Shown piece after piece: positions 1 to 12,103 of a DNA stretch of 64,000 bases. Origin of the DNA: Pholiota molesta (lineage: Eukaryota > Basidiomycota > Agaricomycetes > Agaricales > Strophariaceae). Positions within the stretch are counted from its first letter, which is position 1. Each line of letters starts with the position of its first letter. A program made the position numbers and the translations under genes. The notes under the pieces are model-generated. The model saw nothing but the letters and a program-made list of their open reading frames with translations. It did no database searches and had not been told where the DNA came from. The stretch spans positions 1-64,000 of the forward strand of contig JACGCK010000176.1 of NCBI GenBank assembly GCA_014925825.1, in the 5' to 3' direction.

Positions 1-690
1 AACTAGTCACAAATATGACATCAATTTCCCATGCCAAGCTAGCCAAAGGTACTATGCGACTGATAAGGCGACAGGCGACCACTGACTTCTCCAACATGAT
101 TTGTCCGACCAGATTTGAGACGAGTGGACTTGTAACTTTCTATTGGTATCCTTATCTTATCTTTGATCGCACTTTTTGTCTTATCTTATCTTATCCGCAC
201 TGATGTTATTACTGTGCTGCTTATATAAGTGATTCTCAACATGATCTTGGTACCATTCTGCTCTGATTAACGCAGGCTACGTGACTTTACTAAAAATTAG
301 TCGCAAATATGATATCAATACTCCATGCCAAGCCAGCCAGACGTACTATGCGACTGATAACATGAGAAGCGACCACTGACTTCTCCAACATGATTTGTCC
401 GACCAGATTTGAGATCAGTGGACTTGTAGCTTTCTGCTGATATCATTATCTTGGATAAGATCGCACTTTTCGCTTTATCTTATCTTATCCACATTGATGC
501 CATTACTGTTCTGCTTATATAAGTGATTTCGGAGATGATCTTGGTACCATTCTGTTCCGATTGGTACAGGCTTCAAGAAGGTACCATCAACTAGTCGCAA
601 ATATGAGATTGATTTTTATGCCAAGCAAACCAAAGGTACTATGTTTACTGATAAGCCGACAGGCGACCAACGACTCACCTGATAAGAAAG
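1..690. repeat. Tandem repeat, about 294-bp unit, 2.3 copies
   Basis: Two full units (about 1-294 and 295-588) and a partial third (589-690) begin with a shared motif close to AACTAGTCGCAAATATGA. They share long stretches, including a block of repeated CTTATCTTATC near 150-200 and 440-490 and a TATAAGTGATT block near 222 and 518. The units differ by scattered substitutions, so the duplication is not very recent. No open frame runs through them. The repeat may continue beyond the left edge of the window. Confidence 0.85.
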
Positions 691-2064
691 TAAGTAACAG
701 ATTATTGACTTGGGAAGTAAAGACTACCTTTTCTTAGTCCGACGTTTTCACTTTTTGACTTCACCACTCACACTCTATGAGGGCTACTGTATGCAAAGCG
801 ACCGACAGAAATGACAAAGTGCAATAGTTGTGGCCCTACAGCCAACCAATCTGTCTGAAATTTTGCGTGGAGGGTCCCATCCTATAGACCTACTCCCAAT
901 TGCAACAAGTATTTGGATTTCCAACTCCTTGATTATCTATGGCAATAAACGACTTGCTATATCCATACATTGAGCAGCTACGGCCATTCCCAGAGTTCCA
1001 GACAAAAGCGATAGCTGCTAAAATGGGGATATGTTCAAACATGTTAGAAAACCATTCCTACCCATTTTCAGCCAATTCCGTCCACACAATCCCTCCAAGT
1101 AATGGCAGTTAGCCGACAGCTTAGTATCGACCTACGACCGGGAGGAGAGGAGATGTCGACTAACCAAAAGTGAGAGAGTTGGTTTTGAACCAACCTTAAT
1201 GGATTCCTAAAGTTTCAGATGATTCTGATCAGCCAATGGCCAACAGTAATGGGGCATCTCGGATCTGACCCAGATCCGACGGATAATATGGATAGTGATA
1301 GATAAGACCTTCGCTTGTCATTTGTCTGCCGCCTCTTGACGTGAAGTAGCGGGTGAACGACTGGACTGATCCCAATATATTGCATTCGGTACTTCATTGT
1401 ATATCCTTCCCTACGCATCCTGATGAGAGGCATCTTACAAATTCAGTATCTGGGGACTGCTTCATGCTGTATGTTATGTGGCGAAATCGTAGCTATGCAT
1501 GTCACTGTAGACTCGTGTATACCACACATGCTTCGTACTGATCACCTGCCCGCCGTCCGATGCAATTTCCTCGCGAGCAGGCCCACGAATCTATCAGTGC
1601 CTACCCATTGCACACGCGGTTGTGCATCTCACTGGTTTGAATCCCAGACCAGCAGACTACCTCAGAGGTAAATCGGCGAGCGTGGACAATAGAGTATTGC
1701 CGGTACTCAATTGGCATGCTCAGTAATAAAACAAACATTCGACGGTCAATATTATCTGCTATTGACGTGATCGACTGCTCACTAACCATAGATTCGGAAG
1801 CACGCTGCGTGCAGTTACCTATGTAGCAATTCACTTCCTCGTCAAAGCGGCAGATCTGCGACGAGCGCATACAAGACTATTGGCGCTACTTGAGGGGCAT
1901 ATTCACTAATATAACAAACATTTCACGATCGACAACTAACCATAGACTAAGCGTACAGCTACCTAGCAATTAGCTCTTTCATAGATAATAGTGGCATACA
2001 TACTTGGTATTCGTGGAGCGGAAGGTGTAATATTAATACAAGTCGATGTCAATGGTTTGGTGAC
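691..2064. other. Intergenic region without a recognisable gene
   Basis: Only short chance frames are present and none carries a recognisable motif. A GGTTTGAATCCCA stretch near 1634 resembles a tRNA T-arm, but no matching acceptor or D-arm is seen. Part of 1690-1960 is weakly self-similar (shared CACTAACCATAGA-like and ATAAAACAAACATT-like pieces near 1730-1800 and 1900-1950), suggesting an old local duplication. Confidence 0.5.
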
Positions 2065-2639
2065 TAAGGGAGGGAATTCAAATGTGTGGGTTGTATCTGC
2101 GCTGAAGGGAATTGGAAGTAATGGTCTGTATAGAAACTTCTGCGCCAGGTGTCAGGTTGATGCAGAGGGATTTGAGACCAATATAAAGAAACTACAAATA
2201 ATAAGTTATGGAAACTAGGGATATCGGTTTCTCCCCTTATCAGACACCTCTCCAGAGACTCTGTGATGCTATTTATATGTTTCTCGAACTTGGGCACTCC
2301 ATCCCTGATATCATATATGTGGCCTCTGCAGGAATTGAAGATGAGTTAATCGGCGAGAATGGTGGAGTAATGTCTACATACTTTGTCCCCTGTATACTCC
2401 AAGGCGCGGATGTCGCAGCTGCATCCTCAGCTGGGAGCCGCGATGCCACGCCCCAAAAGTCATACCCGAAAGTCATACGCGACGCCAATCGTCTGACCAG
2501 ACGTGGTACTCCTTGGGATGTGGCCTCTGCGGGGATGGAAGATGAGCGAATTGGCACGCCGCAAATTAAAGGAGTTCTACGTACTTTGTCCACTGTATAT
2601 TCGTCCCGCCGGTATAGGAGCCAGTTTTCCTCTGCCTGC

Positions 2640-2915
2640 TCAAGGCCTAAAGAAAATCAGCTCGGCGGGTAGAGCAACGAAGGGCGGGAGACCAGTACCT
2701 GGGACAGTCGTCAATGTCATCAAAGATGCAGGAATGCACGAGGTAGCCGTAGATTTGTGAAAGGGCATAAAATTTGGGGCCATTGGATTTGCGAGAGCGG
2801 TCGATGGACTGAGGTATAGTAGATGAAAAACCGTTATTTTATACTTACGGAGGCGAAAAATCATATGATATTGTTTAATCGATAGGATGGGCGACGGTAT
2901 GTACTCGAGTGGCAC
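2640..2915 (-). pseudogene. Remnant of a small unknown gene family (related to 40349-40946)
   Basis: On the minus strand the segment 2805-2700 matches the start of the putative gene at 40349 and the remnant at 34984. All three share an ATG followed by Asn-rich codons and a GATGACATTGACGA block. Here the frame after the block differs and no plausible full protein is seen. It is interpreted as a decayed copy carried in duplication arm 1. The family function is unknown. Confidence 0.35.
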
Positions 2916-3539
2916 CTCCTAAATCGTCGAACAATGCGATGTGATTCTGACGAAAGGACATCTTTCTTCGACTCTGGGGATGCATTTTGTGCCACTGAAG
3001 TGGAATCCGCATTGATTCCTACCCTGATTACTACCGCTACCTCTGCGAACATACATATATACACAAACCCGTGTTCAGGCTAGCGGAGCAGGAGTCGGTC
3101 CAGGACAAGGCCGAAATCTGTCGTCCAGAAACAATGGACGCGTCTGCATCTGCTTCCGCAGTGAGGAGATATTGTGATAAAGCTGTAAAGACAGGCCTCA
3201 TGCTCAATCTCGTGTCCACAGTCTCTCCCAGTGTGTTCGAGCTCCGGAGCCCACAGTAGTGATCGATATGTCTCCCCGAAATGCGAGATAGCGGGAGAAC
3301 AATGGGCTTCCCAACGAATCTCACCGCTTACCCGCAATCCGTTAGCATGCTATCGGTATTATGATTCGGATAAGCAGACGGAGCCTCGTGGGTATAGAGC
3401 ATGGCCATTGTATCCTCGTCGAGTGGCACTACTCGGGGATAGGCTAGCTCTCCCTCTGCTCATTGCGGGGCAAATGAAGCAAGCCTCATGGTCAATTTCC
3501 ATTCGATATTGTCTTATAATCAATTCAAAATTCAAAATT

Positions 3540-4200
3540 GTTTAAAAATTCATGTTATTCGATGAAGGAGCAACATAAATTACCAACAAGCGTCGAGAAA
3601 CCTTGAAACCTTGATATCCATACCACCACCGTCCATAAATACGCAAGTCGGCGATGCCGCACTAATCCTACGTTTCCACCTCCTCCTCCTTCCCCGTACT
3701 TTCCCACCCGATAACGATCCAGCAGCCATCCTCGCATCGAGCTGCGCTCTCGCGTCCGTCGGGCGGCGGTGGGAGGAAGTGGCCTGCGGAAGCGTAACGG
3801 AAGCGCCGGCTATGACGATCCGAGTGTAACAAACAAAGTACCCCGCGGCGGGTACCAAGCACTGCGACGGAACCGACGATAAGCCTAGGCGCACAGCCGA
3901 ACGCCCGCGCACGTCAGGCAACAGCGCATCTGCGGCGGGGCGTGGCATGGCGCTCCGCGCGCCGCCGCAGCGCTTCGTGGCAGACGCGATTTGATTTTGA
4001 GGTAGGACGAGACGCGATGGGCTGGGCTGGGAGGCGTCGGAGGTGGCCCCGGGGGGTGCGTGGGATGGATGGCGGCGGGATGTGGAGGTGGCTGCGCACG
4101 GATGGCGGCGGAGTGAGGGCGGCGGCTGAGGATGGCGTTGCGACGGACTAGGAGTTGCAGCACGTGTGTTAGTGTGGGACGGCGATGGAGGAAGGACAGC
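3540..4200. other. GC-rich noncoding block shared by three loci
   Basis: The block is rich in GGCGGC-type triplets. It recurs in reverse at 33300-34020 and, in the same orientation, in part at about 9040-9350. In each place it lies beside the 3' side of a decayed URC1 copy. Its long overlapping frames on both strands are a by-product of GC richness and have no recognisable domain. Confidence 0.5.
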
Positions 4201-4219
4201 TTATTGAATTACCTTTGAG

Positions 4220-5215
4220 TGTGTGGTGCGTGGTACGGTTTGGGTACGGAGGGCACAACGGAAGGTGCGCCGAACATTCGAAGTTTCCCTGAGCTACGAA
4301 CGATGTCAGGGCGCGATAGTCACATCAGCGACTCATGGACTTACATCCCACACACTATTGCTCGTGAACGTCTCCACCCCCGGATCCGCATCACCGTCCG
4401 TCCAAACTCCTCAGCGGCCGTCCCGTCACCACACGTTCCACGGATCTCCTCGCCTCCTCCTCCATTTTCAAGTCGCGCCTTCCTTGCCACCGCGACATCC
4501 GCGCGTACACCGAGCCACTCCGCATTTACCTTTGGAAAGCAAGCTTATGGGCACGGTTTCCCCACAGGTCGAGCGAAACGACCGTGGATGGACCCGCCCA
4601 GACCAAATCGCAAAGGACGGCGATGTGGCATCGGGATGGGCGTAGTCTGGCTTGTGGGAGGGTTGGGGTGCGGACGATGGTGAATAGCGGTGTGGTGGAT
4701 GCCACGTCAGCTGGAATGCGCGCCTGGGAGGAGGGGAGGCGCGAGCAGGAGACGACGGGCGCACGCGCCGATGCAGTTGGAGGGCGCGTTGAAGAGGGTA
4801 GGAGGTGCTGGGTATTGGCATGGTGGGTCCGCGTCATGGGGCTTGGGCGCATAGACCGTGGGGGGATGTCATGCTAGTTAGGTATACTGTAGATAGGTGG
4901 AGGTGAGCGTGATGGGGGTGGGTAGAGAGCAACGCACTGGGACGTTTGAAGCGACCGGGTAGGGAAAGGTCTCCTGTGCTGTGTCCGTCGGCGGAACTGC
5001 TAACGCAGAGCAAGGCCCATTACCATATGTATCGGATGCGCTCCTCTGGAATGCAGACGATGAGCGTGAAGACAGTGTGATGTGTGGCAGTAAAACGAGC
5101 TCAGGGTCTGCGGTGAGAACCATTGCGCACGGACTCTGAATCCGGCCCGAGACATCCTTGCCTGCTCAAGTATTCCCACTCGTCGCTTCCACCAACACCA
5201 ACCGCCCAACCAAGA
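4220..5215 (-). pseudogene. Decayed URC1 copy 1
   Basis: Read on the minus strand, this matches the intact URC1 gene at 12104-14369 in order: the CTCTACCCTGGCCG-like end of exon 2 (near 4955), the following intron, the exon 3 start, the Leu-Asp-Pro-Trp-Gly region (near 4570), the end of exon 3, intron 3 and the exon 4 start near 4285. Introns are kept, so the copy arose by DNA duplication rather than by retrotransposition. Many indels and stops destroy the frame. Its 5' side (about 5170-5215) carries the CTTCCACCAACACCAAC motif that marks the 5' flank of nearly every decayed copy. Confidence 0.7.
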
Positions 5216-5460
5216 CACCTTCCACCTCGCCCACTCTTGTCCATCTGTCTTCCGTCAGTGCGCTAGAGCTTCATTTATGTAATTTACACTCGCGAGCTGC
5301 TACATTTTGGTGGAACTAGATCAGAGCGACATCGATGCCTGCTCGGGCTACTCGATCATCGTTCCGACCGTAATATGACCTGATATCCTGTATCCGGATT
5401 CCGGTACGCTATTCATTCAGCCCTCATTCTAGAGTCTCACCCAACTATCCCTTCCATCTC

Positions 5461-5967
5461 TTTCACTGGATGATCACATCAATTGCGGGACTGTCGACTT
5501 TCAAGTGGATAGCGCAGAGATCGTGCGTCTCCATGAACTTTGTGCGCGAGAGAGCCGCCAGAGAGCTTCCATGATCGAGGGTTCCTCTTGGCAGAGCTTG
5601 AGTACCCTCTCGATTGTTGTAGAGCACTACGTTTACAGTGCTAACTGTGTTAAAGGGTGCTTGCTGTATGGACGCCGAGGTTGAAGGATGGTGGTATATT
5701 ATGACTCTTCGTGAGTGCCTCGATATTTTCTTCTTCGTTTCGAACACTTTCCCTTTTTCCGCGGCCATACCCTCGGTGGCATCTTGCCTGCACCCCCTCC
5801 GACGAATTTCTCAAAAAGTGGCGGTTCCCCGTCGTTCTACCTTTGTCTCGGTGTCAACTGAGAACATGCATTCTCAGCAACTTGTCGGAGCCATGCACTG
5901 TGCTGGCGCTGATGGCCGGACAAAGTATGTGCTAAAATGGTGGAAACCGATCTTCTTTTGTATATGA
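5461..5967 (+). pseudogene. Remnant of unknown 'DDHI' module
   Basis: An open stretch near 5463-5680 encodes a segment beginning with Leu-Asp-Asp-His-Ile and containing Val-Asp-Ser-Ala-Glu. A second stretch (5638-5967) contains ENMHSQQLVGAMHCAGADG. The same two blocks, with differing frames, recur near 10610, 11470, 32340-31860 (minus), 36065-35560 (minus), 41765-41240 (minus) and 42260-42000 (minus). Fainter copies lie at 54990-54600 and 60140-59900 (minus). The module usually sits head-to-head with a URC1 copy. I do not recognise the family, and no copy in this window is clearly intact. Confidence 0.4.
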
Positions 5968-6680
5968 AAGCTCGCGTGCGGGGGTGCTGCTTTGGTGTTG
6001 GTCGCGAATTCATCATCCCGGTGATAACATGATATCTCCTCGTCGTACTGAACAGAGTCTATACATCCAACGAAAACTCTGAAAGCTGATGCGATATTGG
6101 ATACATACCCTAACCACTCGCGGAGGGGTTGCTGCACCACGTCACCGCCGTGCCTTCGACAGGAGCAGACTTACAGAGCCCGACCGCCGCCCTTCCGTGA
6201 GAAGCAGACGCCCTCTCGTGAGCAGCAGACGTACCGTGCTCCGCTCGAACCGCGTGAATGACAAGCGCTCGAAGCGGCGCCACCGATGCGAGTGCGGCCG
6301 GCGCAGATGGTGACGCAGTCAGCGAGGGAGGGCACGGAGGATGGGGTGCAGGGTTCGCAACTTCACATCGTGGTCGATTTCAGGAAGGTGGGTGCGGATT
6401 GGGCGATGTTACAGGTCGTTGAACGTTCATTCAGTTTCATATCTTTTCACGCTACGAGGTAGTCGCTGCGTAGCGATATTTCAAGGACAAATTGATGACA
6501 ATATGGGACATCCTCATGAGCTTCAGTTTTAAGGTTTGCGATGCTGGCATCAGGGCCAAGCACGAGAAGCGTGTGTGTGGGAATGATATCAAATTTCCAA
6601 TGAAAAACACAAATGTCCTTTGAGATCTGCGTCCACAGTCTACAAGCCTAGACCATCCACTTTATCGAATCACTTTCGAA

Positions 6681-8651
6681 ATGGCGAACGATTTCTGTGA
6701 TTTACCGCAAGAGCTACATATTCAGATCCTTTCCAATCTCGATGCGGTTTCGCTCGTCCGATGTGCGACGGTGAGATTATGTACATCGCTATGATATCTG
6801 TGGAGAAATCTAAAACCACAGGATCGCACAGACGTGCACGTCCATCTACGACACCCTCAAAGGTTCCTCTTTGCTGGAGTATACTATTCAGCTGCACCTG
6901 GACGGCCTCGAAGATGGCGGAACATCACTGAGCCACACAGACCGTATCGCGTCCCTTATGCGCCGACGTCGGGCCTGGCTGGCACTCGAGACGAAAGGGC
7001 CTCTTACTGTGCAGACGCAGCCTGATGGTGATGTATTCGAGCTCGCCGGAGGCGCTTTCGCTACTGCGAGCAGCGAGCCGGATCACTTTGAAATTATATG
7101 GTTACCTACCGCCAGCGATGCCACTCAACGCACGATTCAAACACCCCTGAATCGAAGACCCCTGGACGAAAATCTCTTAGAAGGGAAGTTCACGATGGAT
7201 CCGACACAGGATTTGATGGTGTTTGTAGAGGACGACGGGACGTGAGTACCTGTGTATTATCTTGTAGTTCCACAATCTTGAGGTGAACCATTCGTAGCCC
7301 ACCATCAATGATCGACACGCGTATCGTCCACATTCACATTCGTGCTATATCTACCAATACTATCCATCCGCAGGCGCAGCAAAGCCCCTTGCAATTTACG
7401 GTTGTTCCGGAATATCGCCAAGAAAATGAGTACACCATTTCCGTTCTTCAAGTTGCGTACAGCGTCGTTGCCGTTCATTTCCACTATGCTGGAGGGAAGG
7501 CGCGTGCATTGGTATGGGACTGGACGACATCGGATCTGCTATTGGTGCGCCCGAATTTTATGCTACTTTGTAACATATTTGACGTTGATTATAAAGGATA
7601 CCTCTGCATCTTTTGATCGCTGCCCTCCCTCGTTGGAATATGACTTCCGGCTTCTCGATTCCACGTACTTCTTCATTACGACGGAAGCCATCTGCGGCGC
7701 GATTCAGCTATACAAGCTTGTACGATCCCACGCGACGACTACCCAGGCAGTGCACCTCGCTACACTTCATCTTCCGCCCACCTCCCCTGGCATCTCCATC
7801 CGCGGAATCGTCAGCCATGCTGGCCCCGTTGAGGCGAACCCCCTCCCGCATACACCATTCACGATACACGACGATCACCGCCTACACATGTTCACCGTGC
7901 AGTACAACCACCCGATGAATGTTGGGGAACATCGCGTTCGTTATGTGAACGTGTTCCTGCACCAGCGCGTGCTCCTCAAGTACGCCCGCCGCGCGCGTAT
8001 GGCCCAGGAGCATGCGCCGCTGGATATTCCCTGGGCGGAATGGGGCCCGCTGAACACGCGGGTGGTTTTTACTGTCCATCCGCATGATGGGTCGCACTGG
8101 AAAAGGTGGATATACCCGCTTTGTGGACGTTGAGGATATGCGCAGTGCTCACATTCTCTATTTCGCGTGCAGATGTGTCTATGGCCAACGTGCCGTTGTG
8201 ACGGAGAACACGCCAGAGCGCCCCCACGCCGTCGACCTCTTGGATTTCTCCCTAGCAGCGGTGCTCTCCGCAAAGGGCGTGCTGGATGCCCCTTCAACAG
8301 CCGCGGCCGCAAAGGGGCACCCTGGGCGCTTGTTGCCGTCCAGTACACGCAAGGAGGATGTGCCGCTCTTTCTTGACGACGTCGAGACGCATCTCCCATG
8401 CGTGCGATCAACGCTGGCCCTCAAGGAGATTCGCCCAGTTTACATGCTCTATGCGGATGGAATTATCGGTATAAATGTACGTCTACCACTTTTAGCTTGA
8501 GAGTATCTATGCGAATAGGCTTCCAGCCGCATATACAGTATTTGGGTGTTTTCTTTGGCTTTACCTCACTTTTTTGTGTATGCATCGTTGACTTTCTTCG
8601 TTGTAGGTCGATCGCGAGGGCAGGTCCGTCTTAACTGTTTATCCTGTCTAG
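6681..8651 (+). CDS. F-box protein, paralogue A
   Basis: Probable substrate-recognition subunit of an SCF ubiquitin ligase. Six exons fit: 6681-6770, 6832-7241, 7298-7544, 7597-8105, 8173-8476 and 8607-8651, giving 534 residues with consistent phases. The N-terminus has an F-box (LPQEL, then IL, LDAVSL, RC, TCTSIYD; about residues 7-40). The rest matches the other paralogues here: a DPTQDL motif about residue 155, WDWTTSDLLL about 245, LFLHQR-like and WAEWGP motifs in the middle, and DDVETHLPC near the C-terminus. The repeated aromatic segments suggest a beta-propeller-like substrate domain, which is inference. It is near-identical to 29282-31257 and lies in duplication arm 1. The start is supported by conservation of MANDFCDLPQEL among paralogues. 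Confidence 0.85.
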
Positions 8652-9640
8652 CCTCGAAAATAGTTTGTTAGTGCCGGTGATCCCATTCAGTAAATTGTAA
8701 TGTTACATATATTCATACTTTCATGGCGCGCTTTGTGAGACGCTATTTCGAGGCGATCTGTGTATATGTGGAGAGGCTGTGGTTGATATTGCCTACGCAG
8801 TCGGTGGCCCGGAGAGATCCATTCGGCATTGGTACCCAATTCATACCTCACTTGCAGGAAACGTACTTAGAAATAAAATATCCGACGTCGAATTCACATT
8901 CTAAATTTTCTGCTTCATGCAACAACAAAACAAATGATTATGTATAACAATTTAGTAAATCGATGTAAAGCATGACTACATAGAAATTAATTTGGCCGTT
9001 AATAAACGTGCAATACACAGACGCCCCGTAATCCACTGTGTTCGTCCCCAAATTCCTCGTCGTTCTCCTAGCCCTCCTTCTTGACCCGTCGTCGCCGCCG
9101 CCCCAGCCTACTGCGAGCGGTCTGACGCGGTCGCGCTCGCGGCGCGCCAACGTGGCCTCAGCCGGTTCAGACAGGCCGCCCAATCCAATCCGTAGCGATC
9201 AGCCGCCAAGTGACGCAGAGCCTCCACGCGCACGCGGGGCGGCGGGATGTGGAGGTGGCTGGGCGCGGATGGCGGCGGTGGGAGGGCGGCGGCTGGGACT
9301 GCGTTGCGGTGCTTGGTAGTGTGTCGCTCGCACTAGTTAGGGGTTGCATAGGAGTTAGTGTTGGGCGGCGACGGGGGGATGGATAGGTCAAGGATGGGTT
9401 ACGGATGGGGGCGTGGCACGGTGCTTTGATAGCGCGAGTACGTACGGACGTGAGGAGTGAGAATCTGCAAACGTCAACGTCAGCGTCGGGATTCCAGCAT
9501 CGTATAAGAGGAAGAGGGGCTGCGGGTGCGTCTTGCGGCATCGCTCTCCGTCCAATTCGCATGCTTCACCGGCCGCCCATTCACCACCACCGTACCATCG
9601 ATCTGCTCACCTCCTCATCCATATTCATACTGCACCTTGG
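8652..9640. other. F-box A 3' flank and shared GC-rich block
   Basis: Up to about 8930 the sequence is the 3' flank shared with the inverted copy at 29010-29280. From about 9040 to 9350 it is a degraded copy of the GC-rich block at about 3900-4150. No convincing gene is seen. Confidence 0.5.
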
Positions 9641-10345
9641 CCCCCGCGACATTCGCCGTTACACCGAGCCACACCGCAGTTACTCGCATACGACGGACTA
9701 GGCACGAGGGTTCCCCACAGGTCGAACAAAACGACCGTGGGTAGACCTTCCTAGATAGGACTGCAGAGGACGGCGATGTGGCGTCGGGGTGTGGGCGTAG
9801 TGTCGGTTGTGGGAGGGTGAGGTGCGGATGGTGGTGCAGAGCGTACGGTAGGTGCACTGGCAGTTGGGGCGCGCATCGAAGAGGGCAGGAGGCGGTGGGC
9901 GGCTGGGTGTTGGCGCAGTCGCGTTCGTGTCGCGTCCATGGGGAGACAACGCGCGGTGAGTGCTGTGGGAACTGAAGTGCGCGCCGATGGGAGGCGCGAC
10001 GGGCCCGAGCGTGGAGCCCGTAGGCCGATGTCATGTTGGTCAAGTTCACTGTAGATGGGTGAGGGTAAGCGGGAAAGGGCTGGAGGTGGTCAGAGAGCAA
10101 CGCACTGGGAAGGTTGACGCGACCGGGTGGAGAAACTCCTGCTCTGTGTCCGGCAGTGGAATGGCAAACAGCAGGCGATGTCGTTAGCCACATGAGGCAG
10201 AGCGCGACTCGGGTTCATGTGCATCGAACGCGCTCCTCTGGATTGCAGACCGGGAGCGTGAAGACAGAGTGAGGTGTGGCTGGTTGAACATTGCGCACCG
10301 ACGGCCCGAATCCCGCTTGCCGATTATTCCCACACATCGCTTCCA
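9640..10345 (-). pseudogene. Decayed URC1 copy 2
   Basis: It lies on the minus strand, in the same relative layout as copy 1. A region matching the Asp-Pro-Trp-Gly part of URC1 exon 3 lies near 9720, the exon 2 end near 10115, and the conserved CTTCCACCAACACCAAC flank near 10340. The frame is lost by indels. No F-box partner follows; weak matches to the unknown DDHI module (about 10606-10690 and 11466-11700) lie to the right, before the intact URC1 gene. Confidence 0.6.
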
Positions 10346-11990
10346 CCAACACCAACAGCGCCTTTCATCTCTCTGACTCTTGTCCATCTACAATCCATCT
10401 ATGATATCTGCATCAGTACCAGAACTCCATTTCGATTTGCGGGCTGCTTAGATTCGCCTGAACTCGATCACAGCGACGGCGATGGGCCTGCTCAGGCTAC
10501 ATACTCAATCATCTCTCCGATCCTTAATCTTCGATCCAAACTATGACCGAGGCATCCAGTATCCGGTACGCCCTCCATCCAGGCCCATAATAATCCTACC
10601 ACATTGTTATCAGCGGATGATTACATCCATCGCATGATTGCCACCCTGCAAGCAAATAGCGCAGCAACCATTCGTTTTTGGCCAGATAAATGTCGATTTA
10701 CCACATCCGAATGGAAACCGTATCTTTTTTTGTCAGAATCAGAAGTCTGTTGTGTTTTTCTGCTGTGGTATTGGGAACTAGTTTATCACTCCGATGAAAA
10801 ATGACTTCTAATCGGTTTTTCTTCGAACTGCTGGATGTGTATCGTACTGAACAGGGTGTTCAGTTATGTACTTGAGTATAATCGAATGCTAATTTTAATC
10901 GAATGCTGAACGCTAATCCAAGCTTCTATCTTACAATTGGTGCCATCATTTAACGCTATTTTGATACTAAGAAATTATCTGGAGGGTGTAGTTCCCCTCG
11001 TACGATGGAACGATCAATTGTAAAACATGTCGCTAATTATGTATCTCTGCGATAACAGTTACAGTAAAGTACCATAGAATCAAAGCGACAATTTTCAAGA
11101 GCGTATTAATCAGATCAGATGGCTAGTTGGCTGGAGGAAGTAAACAGCACCACGCTCAGCTGGTTATGCTATAGGGCAGGAAGTGAGGCCGCTGACGCGC
11201 CCGATGTGTTGATCTCGATGCGACTGTAATTCAGCTGCGCAATGCCGCGCTCGAGAGTGGGCGGAGATCGAAAATGGGGGTTTATGCGCGCTGCTGAATT
11301 TCGCCTGAACTAAACAACACGACAGTGTCGATGCCTGCTCGGGTTACTCGATCATCGCTCCGACCCTATCTCCGACCCTATCGAGACATTCGGTATGCAC
11401 GATGTTATTTATTTGGGTTCGAACCTCGGATCCTAGCTCAACATAATCATTCCCGCCATCTCTTGTAGTGGATGATTACATCGATCGCGCAACTGTCAAG
11501 TTTCAATACTCGAGTCAACCGCGCAGAATTCGTTCATTTTCATGAACTTCGTGCGCCTGCGAGCTGGCAAAGAGTTTCGAGGATCAAGGGTCCCTCGACT
11601 CTGTCATTGTAGAGCACTATAACCACCGTGTCCAAACTCAAAAGATGGGGGTATCCTGAGTGCCAGTTGGATCACTTGACATGTTTAGAGTTCAACTTTA
11701 GACAATGCGGCAAACGCGTGTCGAGGGCGTGTCGACGGCGAATCGACGCCTTCAAGGCAGCTAATACAATGTTTAATTCGTATCACTTGGTGCATCGATG
11801 AGTGGGAGGTCGCTATCAGGGAATTGTTGTCAAACTACTTATCTGTGTATCGAAGACCAATCGAATCTCTATCAAAGCTACAGCGCACGAGAAGCGCACG
11901 ATATGTTGACGATATGAGTTGGAAGCGAGATTAGAGAGCCGATATCTGCGGGCCGGTGCGGACAGGGGTCTCGGAACATGATGTCGAACC
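10346..11990. other. Intergenic region with remnants of the DDHI module
   Basis: Two plus-strand stretches, about 10606-10690 and 11466-11700, match the 5' part of the module at 5461-5967 (GGATGATTACATC followed by GCGCAG). Both are broken. Between them the DNA is AT-rich with no open frame of interest. This is the upstream flank of the intact URC1 gene. Confidence 0.4.
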
Positions 11991-12103
11991 ATATATAAAC
12001 ACGACCTGCGCCACCAACGTTCCTCTTTCTTCTTCCTCTCTTGCCACATCCGAATCATCGTCGAGTTTTGCAATATACCAGTTTGAACCAGAGAACGCCC
12101 ACC
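11991..12103 (+). promoter_or_regulatory. Core promoter and 5' UTR of URC1
   Basis: A TATATAAA box (11992-11999) lies about 105 bp upstream of the URC1 ATG. It is followed by a pyrimidine-rich stretch (about 12018-12045), typical of fungal transcription starts, and a CCACC context directly before the ATG at 12104. Assignment is by position and motif only. Confidence 0.5.

Larger units (their letters stand above)
2065..8930. repeat. Inverted segmental duplication, arm 1
   Basis: This segment reads as the reverse complement of 29010-35465. The match can be followed from the AAGGGAGGGAATT motif at about 2066 (facing about 35463) through a remnant ORF, a GC-rich block, a decayed URC1 copy, an unknown remnant and the whole F-box gene 6681-8651. 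It stops just after TGCTTCATGCAACA near 8925 (facing about 29014). Similarity is very high over the F-box gene and its 3' flank. It is lower and indel-rich in the noncoding part, where arm 2 has an extra tandem duplication. Confidence 0.85.

Noticed and set aside
1625..1650. GGTTTGAATCCCA resembling a tRNA T-arm
   Set aside because: No D-arm, anticodon arm or complementary acceptor stem could be traced upstream.
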